Shown in pieces: positions 25,106 to 34,424 of a stretch of 64,000 nucleotides of DNA. The position numbers and the translations under genes are program-made. The notes under the pieces were generated by a model. The model had not been told where the DNA came from and searched no databases. It worked only from the letters and a program-made list of their open reading frames with translations. Origin of the DNA: an uncultured Eubacterium sp. (GTDB lineage Bacteria; Bacillota; Clostridia; Lachnospirales; Lachnospiraceae); NCBI GenBank assembly GCA_958446835.1, contig CAUCXT010000009.1, positions 1 to 64,000 of the forward strand, given 5' to 3'. How positions within the stretch are numbered: the first letter of the stretch is position 1; each line of letters begins with the position of its first letter.

Positions 25106-27016
25106 ATGAGAATTAAGGTATCGGATTATATAGCACAACTCACAGCACAGCTTGGAATAGAGCACGTGTTTACAGTCACGGGCGGGGGAGCCATGCACCT
25201 TAATGATGCATTTGGACACAGCAAAAGCTTGAAATGTATATACAATCATCATGAGCAGGCTTGCGCAATCGGGGCAGAAAGTTATGCCCGGATTGCCGGG
25301 AAGCCTGCTCTTTTGTGTGTCACAACGGGGCCCGGAGGCACGAATGCACTCACGGGTGTGCTGGGTGCTTACTTAGATTCCATACCGATGCTTGTGATAT
25401 CGGGGCAGGTAAGATATGATACTACAGCGCGGAGCACAGGTCTTGGGATAAGGGCTATGGGCGATCAGGAGTTCGACATAACAAGGGCTGTTGCTTCCAT
25501 GACAAAATACTGTGAGCTGGTGACGGAGCCGGACAAGATAAAATATTATGTAAAAAAGGCATTCCACATCGCGACAACGGGCAGACCGGGACCGACATGG
25601 CTTGACATTCCGCTGAATGTTCAGGGCGCCTATATCGATACGGATGACCTTGCAGATTATGATGAGAGCTGTGCGGATTACAGGGAGTATGAGGACGCAC
25701 TGCCTCCGAAGGTATCAAGGGAGCTTGTGATGTCCGTTATTGATAGGATAAAGTCATCAAAGCGTCCGGTGTTTAATGCCGGAAACGGAATACGCATAGC
25801 CGGAGCCGCGAAGGTTTTTGAGAGCGTTAAAAGGAAGCTGAATATCCCTGTTGTGACAGGCTGGGACAGTATAGACCTGTGCGCGGACGATGATGGGCTG
25901 TATGTGGGGCGCGCCGGAATAATGGGCGACAGAGCCGGAAACTTTGCAGTGCAGAACAGTGATTTATTTCTGTCTGTGGGAAGCAGGCTGAGCATAAGAC
26001 AGGTTGGATATAATTATAAGAGCTGGGCGAGAGCTGCATACACGATTATAGAGGATGTGGATGCCGAGGAGCTTAAAAAGCCGACTCTTCATGTGGATAT
26101 GCCGGTCTGGGCGGATGCGCTTGATTTTCTCACAATGCTTGACGAATGTCTTGATGAGGTATGCGGTGAGAGTGGAAAGCTGTTTGATGACAGTGAGTGG
26201 CATGAGATATGCCGCGGCTGGAAGAATAATTATCCGGTGGTTCAGAAAAAGCATTATGAGAGCTGCATTGAGAACGGACAAGAGTACGCTAATGTATATG
26301 CGTTTATCAAGGAACTGAGCAGAAGACTGGCACCGGGGCAGATTACGGTTGTCGGGAACGGTTCGGCATGTGTTGTCGGAAGCCACGCCTATGTGATAAA
26401 GGAAGGGCAGCGCTTTATAATCAATTCGGCAGTTGCCTCAATGGGCTATGATTTGCCGGCGGCTATAGGAGCGTGGGTGGCAGATAATGAAAATAGTGGC
26501 AATCCTGCCGACAGTTATGGTATAATAAAAAATAATGCCCGCAATGATATTATCTGTGTGACCGGCGACGGCAGTATACAGATGAATCTTCAGGAGCTGC
26601 AGACAATTATTCATCACAGGATGGATATGAAAATATTTGTGATTAACAACGGTGGCTATCATTCTATACGTCAGACACAGAAGAATTTCTTCGGCGAGCC
26701 GCTTGTGGGTATCGGCGAGGACAGCGGGGACTTAAGCTTCCCGGATATGGCAAAGCTTGCGTGGGCTTACGGCTATGAATACAGGGCGATTAAGAACAAC
26801 GATAGCTTCAATGTGATAGATGAAGTGCTTGCGATGAAGGGACCGGCAATATGCGAGGTGTTCGTGAGCAGAGGACAGAAATTCGAGCCAAAATCAGCCA
26901 CCAAGAGGCTTGATGACGGAACACTGGTGTCCGCACCGCTTGAGGATCTGGCTCCATTTCTTCCAAAGGAGGAGCTAGAGCGCAATATGCTGATACCACC
27001 ATACAATTCATTATAA
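25106..27016 (+). CDS. thiamine-diphosphate enzyme, YerE-like (acetolactate synthase superfamily)
   Basis: A 636-residue ThDP-dependent enzyme. The N-terminal domain has the catalytic Glu in YNHHEQACAIGAESYARIAG. The middle domain resembles the FAD/nucleotide domain of acetohydroxyacid synthase. The C-terminal domain has the ThDP-Mg motif GDGSIQMN...NN (VTGDGSIQMNLQELQTI, VINNGGYHSI). Directly after rfbFGH the best model is YerE, a ThDP- and FAD-dependent enzyme that transfers a two-carbon unit from pyruvate to C-4 of CDP-3,6-dideoxy-4-ketoglucose in yersiniose A synthesis. ATG 25106 has GGAGAG upstream; a TTG at 25085 is in frame. A plain acetolactate synthase is less likely given context. 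Confidence 0.78.
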   Translation: MRIKVSDYIAQLTAQLGIEHVFTVTGGGAMHLNDAFGHSKSLKCIYNHHEQACAIGAESYARIAGKPALLCVTTGPGGTNALTGVLGAYLDSIPMLVISGQVRYDTTARSTGLGIRAMGDQEFDITRAVASMTKYCELVTEPDKIKYYVKKAFHIATTGRPGPTWLDIPLNVQGAYIDTDDLADYDESCADYREYEDALPPKVSRELVMSVIDRIKSSKRPVFNAGNGIRIAGAAKVFESVKRKLNIPVVTGWDSIDLCADDDGLYVGRAGIMGDRAGNFAVQNSDLFLSVGSRLSIRQVGYNYKSWARAAYTIIEDVDAEELKKPTLHVDMPVWADALDFLTMLDECLDEVCGESGKLFDDSEWHEICRGWKNNYPVVQKKHYESCIENGQEYANVYAFIKELSRRLAPGQITVVGNGSACVVGSHAYVIKEGQRFIINSAVASMGYDLPAAIGAWVADNENSGNPADSYGIIKNNARNDIICVTGDGSIQMNLQELQTIIHHRMDMKIFVINNGGYHSIRQTQKNFFGEPLVGIGEDSGDLSFPDMAKLAWAYGYEYRAIKNNDSFNVIDEVLAMKGPAICEVFVSRGQKFEPKSATKRLDDGTLVSAPLEDLAPFLPKEELERNMLIPPYNSL

Positions 27017-27045
27017 CGAATAAAGGATGGCAGTATAACGAATAA
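27012..27045. repeat. 12-bp direct repeat containing duplicated translation signals
   Basis: TATAACGAATAA occurs at 27012-27023 and 27034-27045. Each copy is followed by a Shine-Dalgarno-like AAGG or GGG. The second lies just before the SDR gene start. Confidence 0.55.
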
Positions 27046-27055
27046 GGGACAGGCT

Positions 27056-28048
27056 ATGATAAGGGCATATATAACAGGTGCGACAGGAGCTATAGGGATG
27101 GCACTTGTCGGTGAACTTTTGAAAAACAGAATAGGCACAACTGTCTTTTTGCGGAAAGGCTCTGAGCGAAATGACCGTGTGAAGAACAGCTTTTCCGGGG
27201 AGCTTGCAAGCGGATTGTTAAAGACAGAGTATGTGAGCCTTGAGGAGCTTTCGGGGTACGCTATGAATACACAGGGTATGTCAACCGGAATAGCAAACGT
27301 AACCGATACGGCGGTATTTTATCATCTTGGATGGGGCGGCACCTTCGGTGAGCAGCGAAACGATGCGTGTATGCAGCAGAAAAACGTGGAGTACACGCTT
27401 GACGCTGTGAGGCTTGCAAAGAGACTTGGCTGTGAGCATTTTATAGGTGTCGGCTCACAGGCGGAGTATGGAAGATTCGAGGGCAGATTAACACCGGACA
27501 CACGCACACTTCCGGAGAATGAGTACGGAAGGGCGAAACTGGTTGCCGGAATACGCAGCGCAGAGCTGTGCCGTGAGCTTGGTCTCAGACATTCATGGGT
27601 GCGTGTTTTAAGCGTCTATGGTTCCTTTGACGGAAAGAACACTATGATAATGTCGGTTATAAGGGGACTTCTGTCCGGACAGAGAGTTTCCCTGACAAAG
27701 GGGGAGCAGATATGGAATTACCTGTACTCGGGGGATGCCGCGAGGGCGCTGTTTATGCTGGGCACCTCATCGCTTAGCGCACAGAGCAGAACCTACTGCC
27801 TTGCAGGTGAATCTGAATGTGAGCTGAGGGAATATATATTAAGACTGTGCAAGGCGGCGGGGGCGGATGAGAGCCTCCTAGGATTCGGTGAGATACCTTA
27901 TGGCAGTGCGCAGGTAATGTACCTCACGGCAGATATAAGCAGGCTTTGGCGGGACGTTGGATTCGTTCCGGAGACAACATTTGATGATGGAATTAAAAAG
28001 ACGATAGAATGGGTTCGCACTTATGGTATTCCGTTGTACGGATACTAA
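27056..28048 (+). CDS. NAD-dependent epimerase/dehydratase (SDR), YerF-like candidate
   Basis: A 330-residue extended SDR. The N-terminal motif is YITGATGAIGMALVGELL (T/GxxGxxG), the catalytic Tyr-Lys appears as NEYGRAKLVAG, and SWVRVLSVYGSF is the substrate-binding loop region. It probably acts as the NAD(P)H reductase that finishes the CDP-sugar, as YerF reduces the side-chain ketone or CDP-abequose synthase reduces C-4. Which of these cannot be decided from sequence alone. It follows the YerE-like gene by 39 bases; AAGGGA precedes the ATG. Confidence 0.82.
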   Translation: MIRAYITGATGAIGMALVGELLKNRIGTTVFLRKGSERNDRVKNSFSGELASGLLKTEYVSLEELSGYAMNTQGMSTGIANVTDTAVFYHLGWGGTFGEQRNDACMQQKNVEYTLDAVRLAKRLGCEHFIGVGSQAEYGRFEGRLTPDTRTLPENEYGRAKLVAGIRSAELCRELGLRHSWVRVLSVYGSFDGKNTMIMSVIRGLLSGQRVSLTKGEQIWNYLYSGDAARALFMLGTSSLSAQSRTYCLAGESECELREYILRLCKAAGADESLLGFGEIPYGSAQVMYLTADISRLWRDVGFVPETTFDDGIKKTIEWVRTYGIPLYGY

Positions 28049-28086
28049 GGCGGGCATGCCGCAAAACGGCAGAAAAGAGGAGCATT

Positions 28087-29145
28087 TTGAAAGAAAACAG
28101 GAAAAGAAAAAAAATAAGTATCATGGTTCCATGCTACAATGAGGAGGAGAATGTCATTCCGATGAGTGAAGCACTTGTCGATGTCATGACAAAGGAGCTG
28201 CCTCAGTATGACTATGAGATTTTATTTATAGATAACTGTTCACAGGACAGGACAAGAGAGTACCTTGAGAAAATCTGTGCGGGCAACAGGAATATTAAGG
28301 CTATTTTCAATGTGACGAATTTCGGGCAGTTCAACTCACCTTTTTACGGTCTGTGCCAGACCACCGGAGATTGTGCCATATCGGTGTGCTGTGATTTTCA
28401 GGACCCGGTCGAGATGATTCCTAAGTTCGTTGCCGAGTGGGAGAACGGCTACAAGATAGTGAGCGGAATCAAGAGCCACAGCAAGGAAAACAGATTCATA
28501 TATATGCTTAGAACCATCTACTACAAGATGATACGCAAGATGTCCGATGTCGAGATGATTGAGCACTTTACAGGCTTCGGCTTGTATGATAAGACTTTTA
28601 TTCATCTTCTCAGACAGCTTGATGACCCGATGCCGTTTATAAGAGGAATAGTTGCGGAGTACGGCTTTAAGAGAAAGGATCTTGAGTACACACAGCCTAA
28701 GAGACGTGCCGGAAAGACCAAGAATAATTTCTATTCGCTGTATGATGCCGCAATGCTCAGTATCACATCATATACTAAGGTGGGCTTAAGACTGGCAACC
28801 TTTTTCGGTTTCATAGCCTCAGCACTCTCAATGCTGGTTGCAGTAATATACCTTGTTTATAAATTGACGCATTGGTACACATTTACTGCCGGTACGGCAC
28901 CTATTGTAATAGGTATATTCCTTATCGGTTCCATCCAGCTGTTTTTCATCGGGCTTATCGGTGAATACATTTTGAACATCAATAAACGTGTCATTCACAG
29001 ACCGCTTGTCGTTGTCGAAAAGACAATTAACTTTGATGACAAGCCGATTCCTATGGCAGGGACAACTCAGGATTCAATAGTAAATGAACTTGCTTATATG
29101 AATAATACCTCGGGTCTGAAAGAAGAGAATCAGGAGAAAAAATAG
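28087..29145 (+). CDS. GT2 polyprenyl-phosphate glycosyltransferase (GtrB/DPM-like)
   Basis: A 352-residue family 2 glycosyltransferase with the opening KKISIMVPCYNEEENVIPM, the nucleotide-binding DNCSQDRTREYL, and CCDFQDP as the DxD-type site. Two C-terminal membrane helices (FFGFIASALSMLVAVIYLVY and IVIGIFLIGSIQLFFIGLIG) place it in the GtrB/dolichol-phosphate-mannose synthase group, which loads a sugar onto undecaprenyl phosphate. The likely start is the TTG at 28087 with AGAGGA upstream, because the open frame to 28009 overlaps the SDR gene. It would supply the lipid-linked donor for the GT-C-like protein downstream. Confidence 0.86.
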   Translation: MKENRKRKKISIMVPCYNEEENVIPMSEALVDVMTKELPQYDYEILFIDNCSQDRTREYLEKICAGNRNIKAIFNVTNFGQFNSPFYGLCQTTGDCAISVCCDFQDPVEMIPKFVAEWENGYKIVSGIKSHSKENRFIYMLRTIYYKMIRKMSDVEMIEHFTGFGLYDKTFIHLLRQLDDPMPFIRGIVAEYGFKRKDLEYTQPKRRAGKTKNNFYSLYDAAMLSITSYTKVGLRLATFFGFIASALSMLVAVIYLVYKLTHWYTFTAGTAPIVIGIFLIGSIQLFFIGLIGEYILNINKRVIHRPLVVVEKTINFDDKPIPMAGTTQDSIVNELAYMNNTSGLKEENQEKK

Positions 29146-30093
29146 ATGGGTAGTAGTGAGAAGAAGGATATTATACCGGTAGTTATATTTCATGTGGGAT
29201 GTCCTGAGCACCTTCCGTACAGCGTACAGTCGGCGCAGAGATGGAATGAGAGGGTAATTCTGCTCGGTGATGGTGCTAACAGGAAGGTTGCAGGGGAATG
29301 GTTTGATTATGAAAAGCTTGACCTTACAAGATATAATGAGTTTTTAAAGGTGTTTGAGAACTATTCGACATACACGGATTTTTTTGCACAGATATGCTTC
29401 AAGAGATATTTTCTGTATTATGAGCTCATGAAGGAGCTTGATTTTGACAGGATACTTGTTGCAGAGAGTGATCTGTATAACTGTGCGGATTACAGCAGCA
29501 TACCATCACTTAAGGGTGCTTATGCCATGGTATCAACGGTTGACGGACAGGAGAAGGATTATGGCTGGAGCTCATGCTGCCATTGTTCATACTGGACAAG
29601 GGAGGCGCTTGATGATTTCCTTAATTTCTGCCAGAGCACGTTTGCCGATAATAAGGAGCTTCTGCTTAAAAAGTGGAACTACCAGAGGGAGCACAATCTT
29701 GCGGGCGGCGTGTGTGACATGACACTGGTGTATCTGTGGTCGAAGGATAATGACAGGGTTTTAAATTCAGCCAAAATATTCGATGGAGGAACCATAGACC
29801 AGAATTTGTGTGACAGGGTGAATTTCTCGGAAAACGAATATAAGTATAATTCATTTGCAGGAATTAAAAAATATGTTATTAAGAAGGATGATTCGGGAAG
29901 AAAGCAGCCATATCTTGTAAAAACCGACGGGACATTGGTCAGGGTATTTGCGATTCACTGTTCGGGACGCGCTAAGAGTGCTATTAAGGCATTTGACAGG
30001 AGCTATGCGGCGGTATGTATGTCACAGCTTGGGGCGCAGTTAAAAATAAAGCTTGGCGGGTTGAAAAACAAGATTTTGGAAAAACAGAAGTAA
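29146..30093 (+). CDS. putative glycosyltransferase-like protein of the glycan cluster
   Basis: A 315-residue soluble protein without a confident family match by eye. The first strand VVIFHVGCPEHLPYSVQSAQ and the acidic VAESDLYNCADY (about residue 104, DxD-like) suggest a GT-A type fold. GWSSCCHCSYWTREALDDF is a conserved-looking block. The ATG abuts the stop of the GT2 gene, showing tight coupling. A glycosyltransferase role is inference from fold-like motifs and position; it could also be a sugar-modifying enzyme. Confidence 0.55.
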   Translation: MGSSEKKDIIPVVIFHVGCPEHLPYSVQSAQRWNERVILLGDGANRKVAGEWFDYEKLDLTRYNEFLKVFENYSTYTDFFAQICFKRYFLYYELMKELDFDRILVAESDLYNCADYSSIPSLKGAYAMVSTVDGQEKDYGWSSCCHCSYWTREALDDFLNFCQSTFADNKELLLKKWNYQREHNLAGGVCDMTLVYLWSKDNDRVLNSAKIFDGGTIDQNLCDRVNFSENEYKYNSFAGIKKYVIKKDDSGRKQPYLVKTDGTLVRVFAIHCSGRAKSAIKAFDRSYAAVCMSQLGAQLKIKLGGLKNKILEKQK

Positions 30094-30132
30094 TGTTATA
30101 TTTTGCAATCAAGGGAAATGGGGATTATTTTA

Positions 30133-31521
30133 ATGAAGGAGATTATCAGAAAAATAATTAAATCATGGTCGGCAACGGAGGGAAATGTCAACTCGACAGC
30201 ACAGATACTTGACTGGGTGGCGGCTCTTAACCATGACGCGCTTGTCTCAATCAAGGAATGTGAGTCGGGGGATAACAGCTTCTGGTTCTATGATGATTAT
30301 GTGGGAGAGATACATAACAGAAAACGCTCCTTCTTTTCGATAACCGGAATACAGCGCTATGAGAACAACAGGCTTGTCGCAGAGCAGCCCATAATCGTGC
30401 AGCCGGAGATAGGATATCTTGGGATTATATGCAAGGAGATTGACGGAGTAATCAATTTTCTTATGCAGGCTAAGATTGAACCGGGCAATGTGAATGTCAT
30501 TCAGATTTCTCCGACCATACAGGCGACCAAGAGCAATTATACAAGAAGACATGGCGGTGTTCTCCCTAATTATTTTAATTATTTCTACAATTCAAAAAAT
30601 TATACTGTTATATATGACCAGATTCAGTCAGAGCAGGCGGGAAGATTCTATAAGAAGAGGAACCGCAACATTATAATGCTTCTTGATGAGGATATTGAGG
30701 TCCTTCCGAATTATAAGTGGATGACATTGGGACAGATAAAGCAGTTGATGAAGATAGATAATCTGGTGAATATGGATACAAGGACAGTCCTTTCAGGAAT
30801 TCCACTCACCAATTGCGGATTTTCGGAGAGTGAGCTCTCAGAGCTTTCGGAATATTTTACGGACAAGACATTTTTTCATTCGATATTTACAGGTGGAATC
30901 ACCGCAAATATATCGGAGATATATCAGTTTTTGAATAATTACAAGATGTTCGAGGAGAAAAAGACTGTGCTGGTTCCGCTCAACCAGCTCCGCGACTGGA
31001 GCGTGGACGATGCAGGAGTTACCTGTAACCATGAGGCGGACTATATGGTGAGATATTATGAGATAGATATTACCGGAAGAGAGGTAAAGCAGTGGAGCCA
31101 GCCGCTCTTTAAGGCAATCGGCAAGGCAACTTTCGGGCTTATAACGCGCACTGTCAATGGAAAGAAGGAATTTCTTGTTGCTGGCAGACCGGAGATAGGT
31201 TCGTTTGACTATATTGAGCTTGGACCATCGGTTCAGTGGGAACCGACTAAAAAGGCAGATAGCGATAATGCGGTTGACGCACTGTTCCGTGAGAAGATTG
31301 CCGCACATGAGACACAGTATCAGGTTATATTGTCTGAGGAGGGCGGACGTTTCTACCATGAGCAGAATCATAACTATATTGTCGAGATAGAACCTGATGA
31401 ACTTAAGGAACTCCCGGAGGGGTATTTCTGGATTGATTACGGCACATTAAACTATATGATACAGATTAATAACTGTCTTAATATACAGCTTAGAAATCTG
31501 CTCTCATTGCTGGAGATATAG
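30133..31521 (+). CDS. NDP-hexose 2,3-dehydratase (EvaA-like)
   Basis: A protein of about 462 residues in two similar halves. The first has FLMQAKIEPGNVNVIQISPTIQ and SNYTRRHGG; the second has FLVAGRPEIGSFDYIELGPSVQ. Each half ends in a similar EAGRFY/EGGRFYHEQN block followed by ELPxxYxWxxxGxL. This internal duplication and these motifs mark the EvaA family, which removes the C-2 hydroxyl of NDP-4-keto-6-deoxyglucose in 2,6-dideoxysugar synthesis of antibiotics. The start is uncertain: ATG 30133 is chosen, 30118 and TTG 30103 are alternatives. The next gene is a matching 3-ketoreductase. Confidence 0.82.
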   Translation: MKEIIRKIIKSWSATEGNVNSTAQILDWVAALNHDALVSIKECESGDNSFWFYDDYVGEIHNRKRSFFSITGIQRYENNRLVAEQPIIVQPEIGYLGIICKEIDGVINFLMQAKIEPGNVNVIQISPTIQATKSNYTRRHGGVLPNYFNYFYNSKNYTVIYDQIQSEQAGRFYKKRNRNIIMLLDEDIEVLPNYKWMTLGQIKQLMKIDNLVNMDTRTVLSGIPLTNCGFSESELSELSEYFTDKTFFHSIFTGGITANISEIYQFLNNYKMFEEKKTVLVPLNQLRDWSVDDAGVTCNHEADYMVRYYEIDITGREVKQWSQPLFKAIGKATFGLITRTVNGKKEFLVAGRPEIGSFDYIELGPSVQWEPTKKADSDNAVDALFREKIAAHETQYQVILSEEGGRFYHEQNHNYIVEIEPDELKELPEGYFWIDYGTLNYMIQINNCLNIQLRNLLSLLEI

Positions 31522-31557
31522 CCGTATATATTGATTATCGAAAGGATTGGATATGTT

Positions 31558-32520
31558 ATGTTTAGAATAGGAATACTTGGTGCGGCAGATATAGCATTCA
31601 ATAAGTTCATTCCGGCGCTTATGAAGGTTGAAGGCGTGGAGTGTGCCGGAGTGGCATCTAACTCCCCGGATAAATTAAAGAGGTTTGTTGAAAAGTATAA
31701 TATACATGTTTACTCGTCATATAATGAGGTTATATGTGATGACAGTGTTGATTGCGTTTATATACCGCTTCCTCCTGCATTTCACTACGAGTGGGCAAAA
31801 AAGGCTCTGCTTGCAGGGAAACACGTATTCCTTGAAAAGCCATCGACAACTTCGGCGGATGACACGAAGGAGCTTGTGAAGATAGCCCGAGAAAAGGGGC
31901 TTGTGTTACAGGAAAATTATATGTTCCAGTTCCATGCACAGCTAAAGGAGATAGAGAACATTATCGCGTCCGGTGAGCTTGGTAAGCTGAGACTTATAAG
32001 GACAAGCTTCGGATTTCCAAGAAGGGCTGAGGGCGATTTCAGGTATGTTAAGGAGCTTGGCGGTGGCACCATGATGGATAATGGAGGCTACACCATTAAG
32101 CTTATTGACAGGCTGCTTGGAGAAAGCACAAGACTAATCTCATCACGGCTTGATTACGATGAGAAAACGGGTGTTGATATATTCGGAACGGCAGAGTTTG
32201 TGAATGATGACGGAGTCATAGCGCAGGCGGCGTTCGGAATGGATTGTCAGTATCAATGCTCACTTGAACTGTGGGGAAGCAAGGGAAGGCTTACAACAGG
32301 AAGAATATATACGGCACCGGATGGCTATAAGCCTGTGGCGCTTATTGAAACAGGAGCCGGCAGCAGAACAGTAGAGCTACCGTCCTGTGATGCGTTTGAG
32401 GAATCAGTTAAAATGTATCTGAGGGCTGTCGAGGATGAAAAGGTTCGTGACAATATGGCACAGGCGCTCGTAAGACAGGCAGAATTTGTTGATGATATCA
32501 GGGGAATGGATAGAAAATGA
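31558..32520 (+). CDS. Gfo/Idh/MocA oxidoreductase, probable NDP-sugar 3-ketoreductase
   Basis: A 320-residue NAD(P)-dependent oxidoreductase with the Rossmann start FRIGILGAADIAFNKFIPAL and the family signature HVFLEKPSTTS, which holds the EKP active-site Lys. The C-terminal domain has GGGTMMDNGGYTIKLID. Immediately after an EvaA-like gene it fits the KijD10/SpnN type, which reduces the C-3 ketone left by 2,3-dehydration. ATG 31558 has AAAGGA at a rather long distance of 11 bases; the frame opens at TTG 31531. The stop overlaps the next start (ATGA). Confidence 0.85.
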   Translation: MFRIGILGAADIAFNKFIPALMKVEGVECAGVASNSPDKLKRFVEKYNIHVYSSYNEVICDDSVDCVYIPLPPAFHYEWAKKALLAGKHVFLEKPSTTSADDTKELVKIAREKGLVLQENYMFQFHAQLKEIENIIASGELGKLRLIRTSFGFPRRAEGDFRYVKELGGGTMMDNGGYTIKLIDRLLGESTRLISSRLDYDEKTGVDIFGTAEFVNDDGVIAQAAFGMDCQYQCSLELWGSKGRLTTGRIYTAPDGYKPVALIETGAGSRTVELPSCDAFEESVKMYLRAVEDEKVRDNMAQALVRQAEFVDDIRGMDRK

Positions 32521-34406
32521 AAAATGCAACATCCGGATGGAATAACCGTAATTTAATAAATAATATAGTGCAGGTTAACTTTATTGCGCTGTTTTTTGTA
32601 CTGTTTTTTGCGTTGGCAAGGGTATCGGAGCTGTATGGCACGATATGGAGTGACAGCTTCACAAGTCTGGTGGATACAGGTCTGGTTATAAGTACGATAT
32701 TGCTGCTTATTATGATTGCCGGAATTGCATTTCTTCAGATAAAAGGGGGATTTATAAGACCTGATTATAGAGATGTGACGGTGTGCGCCCTGCTTGTCAC
32801 GATTCATTATCTTATAAGAGTCCAGTTGGTTGGAACTCTGCAGCTTGATGAAGGTCTGACCTGCTATGAATCCTTGGAGAAGCTGTTATATAATCCGGAT
32901 ATGATTATGACAGACTTTTTGCAGGCGGGAAAAATTGCCGACAGAAATGCGTATGGTTACTGCTTTTTTGCGCTTATGGGCGAATTCCTTATTCCGGGCC
33001 GTGGAACAGGTTTCCAGTGGAGCCAGCTCTTTATGGGAATGGCAGCGGCAGCTTGTATATATATGACATTCAGGCGACTTTTTCCTAAGGCAAGGCTTAT
33101 AATACTGTTCTTTGCGGCTCTGGTTGTGTCATTTTCACCTATGGCGCTTGGAATGTCGACGCTTTGCGGGTTAGAGTATGGAATGACGATGTTTTTTATA
33201 TATGCTCTGTACTGCTGTGTCAACAAAAAATATATACTGATGGTATTCTGGCTTATAATGCTTGGAACAACCAAGAGCTCAGGCATGCTTGTAGCACTGT
33301 GCTTTGTGGGAACGTACTTAATCGGGCTGCTTGTGACAACCCTCAGAAACAAGAAGCAGGAGACACCGGTGCAGAAGGCTGTTGAGGCTGATAACAGCTA
33401 TGACACGGAGGGTGATGAGTACAATGTAAAGACCGGAATAGTGGCGATAGCAGCGATAGCTGTGGCAATGTTTTTCGTATACGGTGTTATCAGGGTGTGT
33501 GCGGCGAACGGAATAGCATTTTCAGGTTACTACATCAGAATCAAGCTTGCACAGCTATATGTGCTCAATTTTAACTGGATATGGCTTATAGTGGTGCTTA
33601 TGGGTATTGTTATGGTGTATGCCAATATGCGTGTGAGAAGGACACACAGAATGGAATTTACGCCATGGCTGGTTATGACAGGCTGTTATGCAGTGTATGT
33701 GCTTTATCTTCTGGCATATCCTAAGGCAACACTGCCAAGATACAATATGCTGGCAGACACATTGCTTTCCATGTTCGGTGTGATCATGCTCATCAAGCTT
33801 TTTGAGAGGAGAAGGGTGATTCTCTCAACTCTTACGGTCATAGGTGCTCTTATGCTTGGTGAGACGCTGATTACGATTGACCCTGTGAGTGCGAAGCTGT
33901 TCACGAATATGGAGACCAACCGTTTTCCGATACTGTATACTGCGGGATTTTCCAAGGATGAAAAATCACTCAATGGAAATCTTGGCGATTACGGTTATTA
34001 CAATTATCATTATACATTTGTAAACGAGGCAATAGACAGTATTCTCAAGGAGTATGCTTCGGACACGGATATAGTTGTGGCTTCATCCGCAAATGAAGGA
34101 GAGACACAGTTTAGGCAGGACAATATCAAGTGGGATAGAGAAAAAGGTGAGCTTGTGTACCACAGCGGACAGGCGGACGACTGCTTTGTGAATGTGAACA
34201 GAGTGGCGGTTGACGGTGTCCTAAAGCTTGAAAAACTTTCTGAACGGTTGGTTTATATTGAAATTCCATGGAATCGTGGGGATTCTAAGGCAGCAATAGA
34301 AAGAATGAGTGAGTTCTATCAGGTTGATGGACCTAAGGTTATGTATGAGGGCTATCAGGGTACGGTACTGTATTATTTCTTCAATCTGAAGGATGAATAT
34401 AAGTAG
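32517..34406 (+). CDS. GT-C-like polytopic membrane glycosyltransferase
   Basis: A 629-residue membrane protein with about eleven hydrophobic segments up to residue 460, then a soluble C-terminal domain of about 165 residues. The first large extracytoplasmic loop has D111-E112 (LQLDEGLTCYESLEKLL), like the acidic pair of GT-C transferases that use polyprenyl-phosphate sugars. It overlaps the oxidoreductase by four bases. Together with the GtrB-like GT2 gene it could transfer the dideoxy sugar outside the cell. The family is not firmly recognised. Confidence 0.6.
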   Translation: MKNATSGWNNRNLINNIVQVNFIALFFVLFFALARVSELYGTIWSDSFTSLVDTGLVISTILLLIMIAGIAFLQIKGGFIRPDYRDVTVCALLVTIHYLIRVQLVGTLQLDEGLTCYESLEKLLYNPDMIMTDFLQAGKIADRNAYGYCFFALMGEFLIPGRGTGFQWSQLFMGMAAAACIYMTFRRLFPKARLIILFFAALVVSFSPMALGMSTLCGLEYGMTMFFIYALYCCVNKKYILMVFWLIMLGTTKSSGMLVALCFVGTYLIGLLVTTLRNKKQETPVQKAVEADNSYDTEGDEYNVKTGIVAIAAIAVAMFFVYGVIRVCAANGIAFSGYYIRIKLAQLYVLNFNWIWLIVVLMGIVMVYANMRVRRTHRMEFTPWLVMTGCYAVYVLYLLAYPKATLPRYNMLADTLLSMFGVIMLIKLFERRRVILSTLTVIGALMLGETLITIDPVSAKLFTNMETNRFPILYTAGFSKDEKSLNGNLGDYGYYNYHYTFVNEAIDSILKEYASDTDIVVASSANEGETQFRQDNIKWDREKGELVYHSGQADDCFVNVNRVAVDGVLKLEKLSERLVYIEIPWNRGDSKAAIERMSEFYQVDGPKVMYEGYQGTVLYYFFNLKDEYK

Positions 34407-34424
34407 AGGAGATGGAGAAACATT

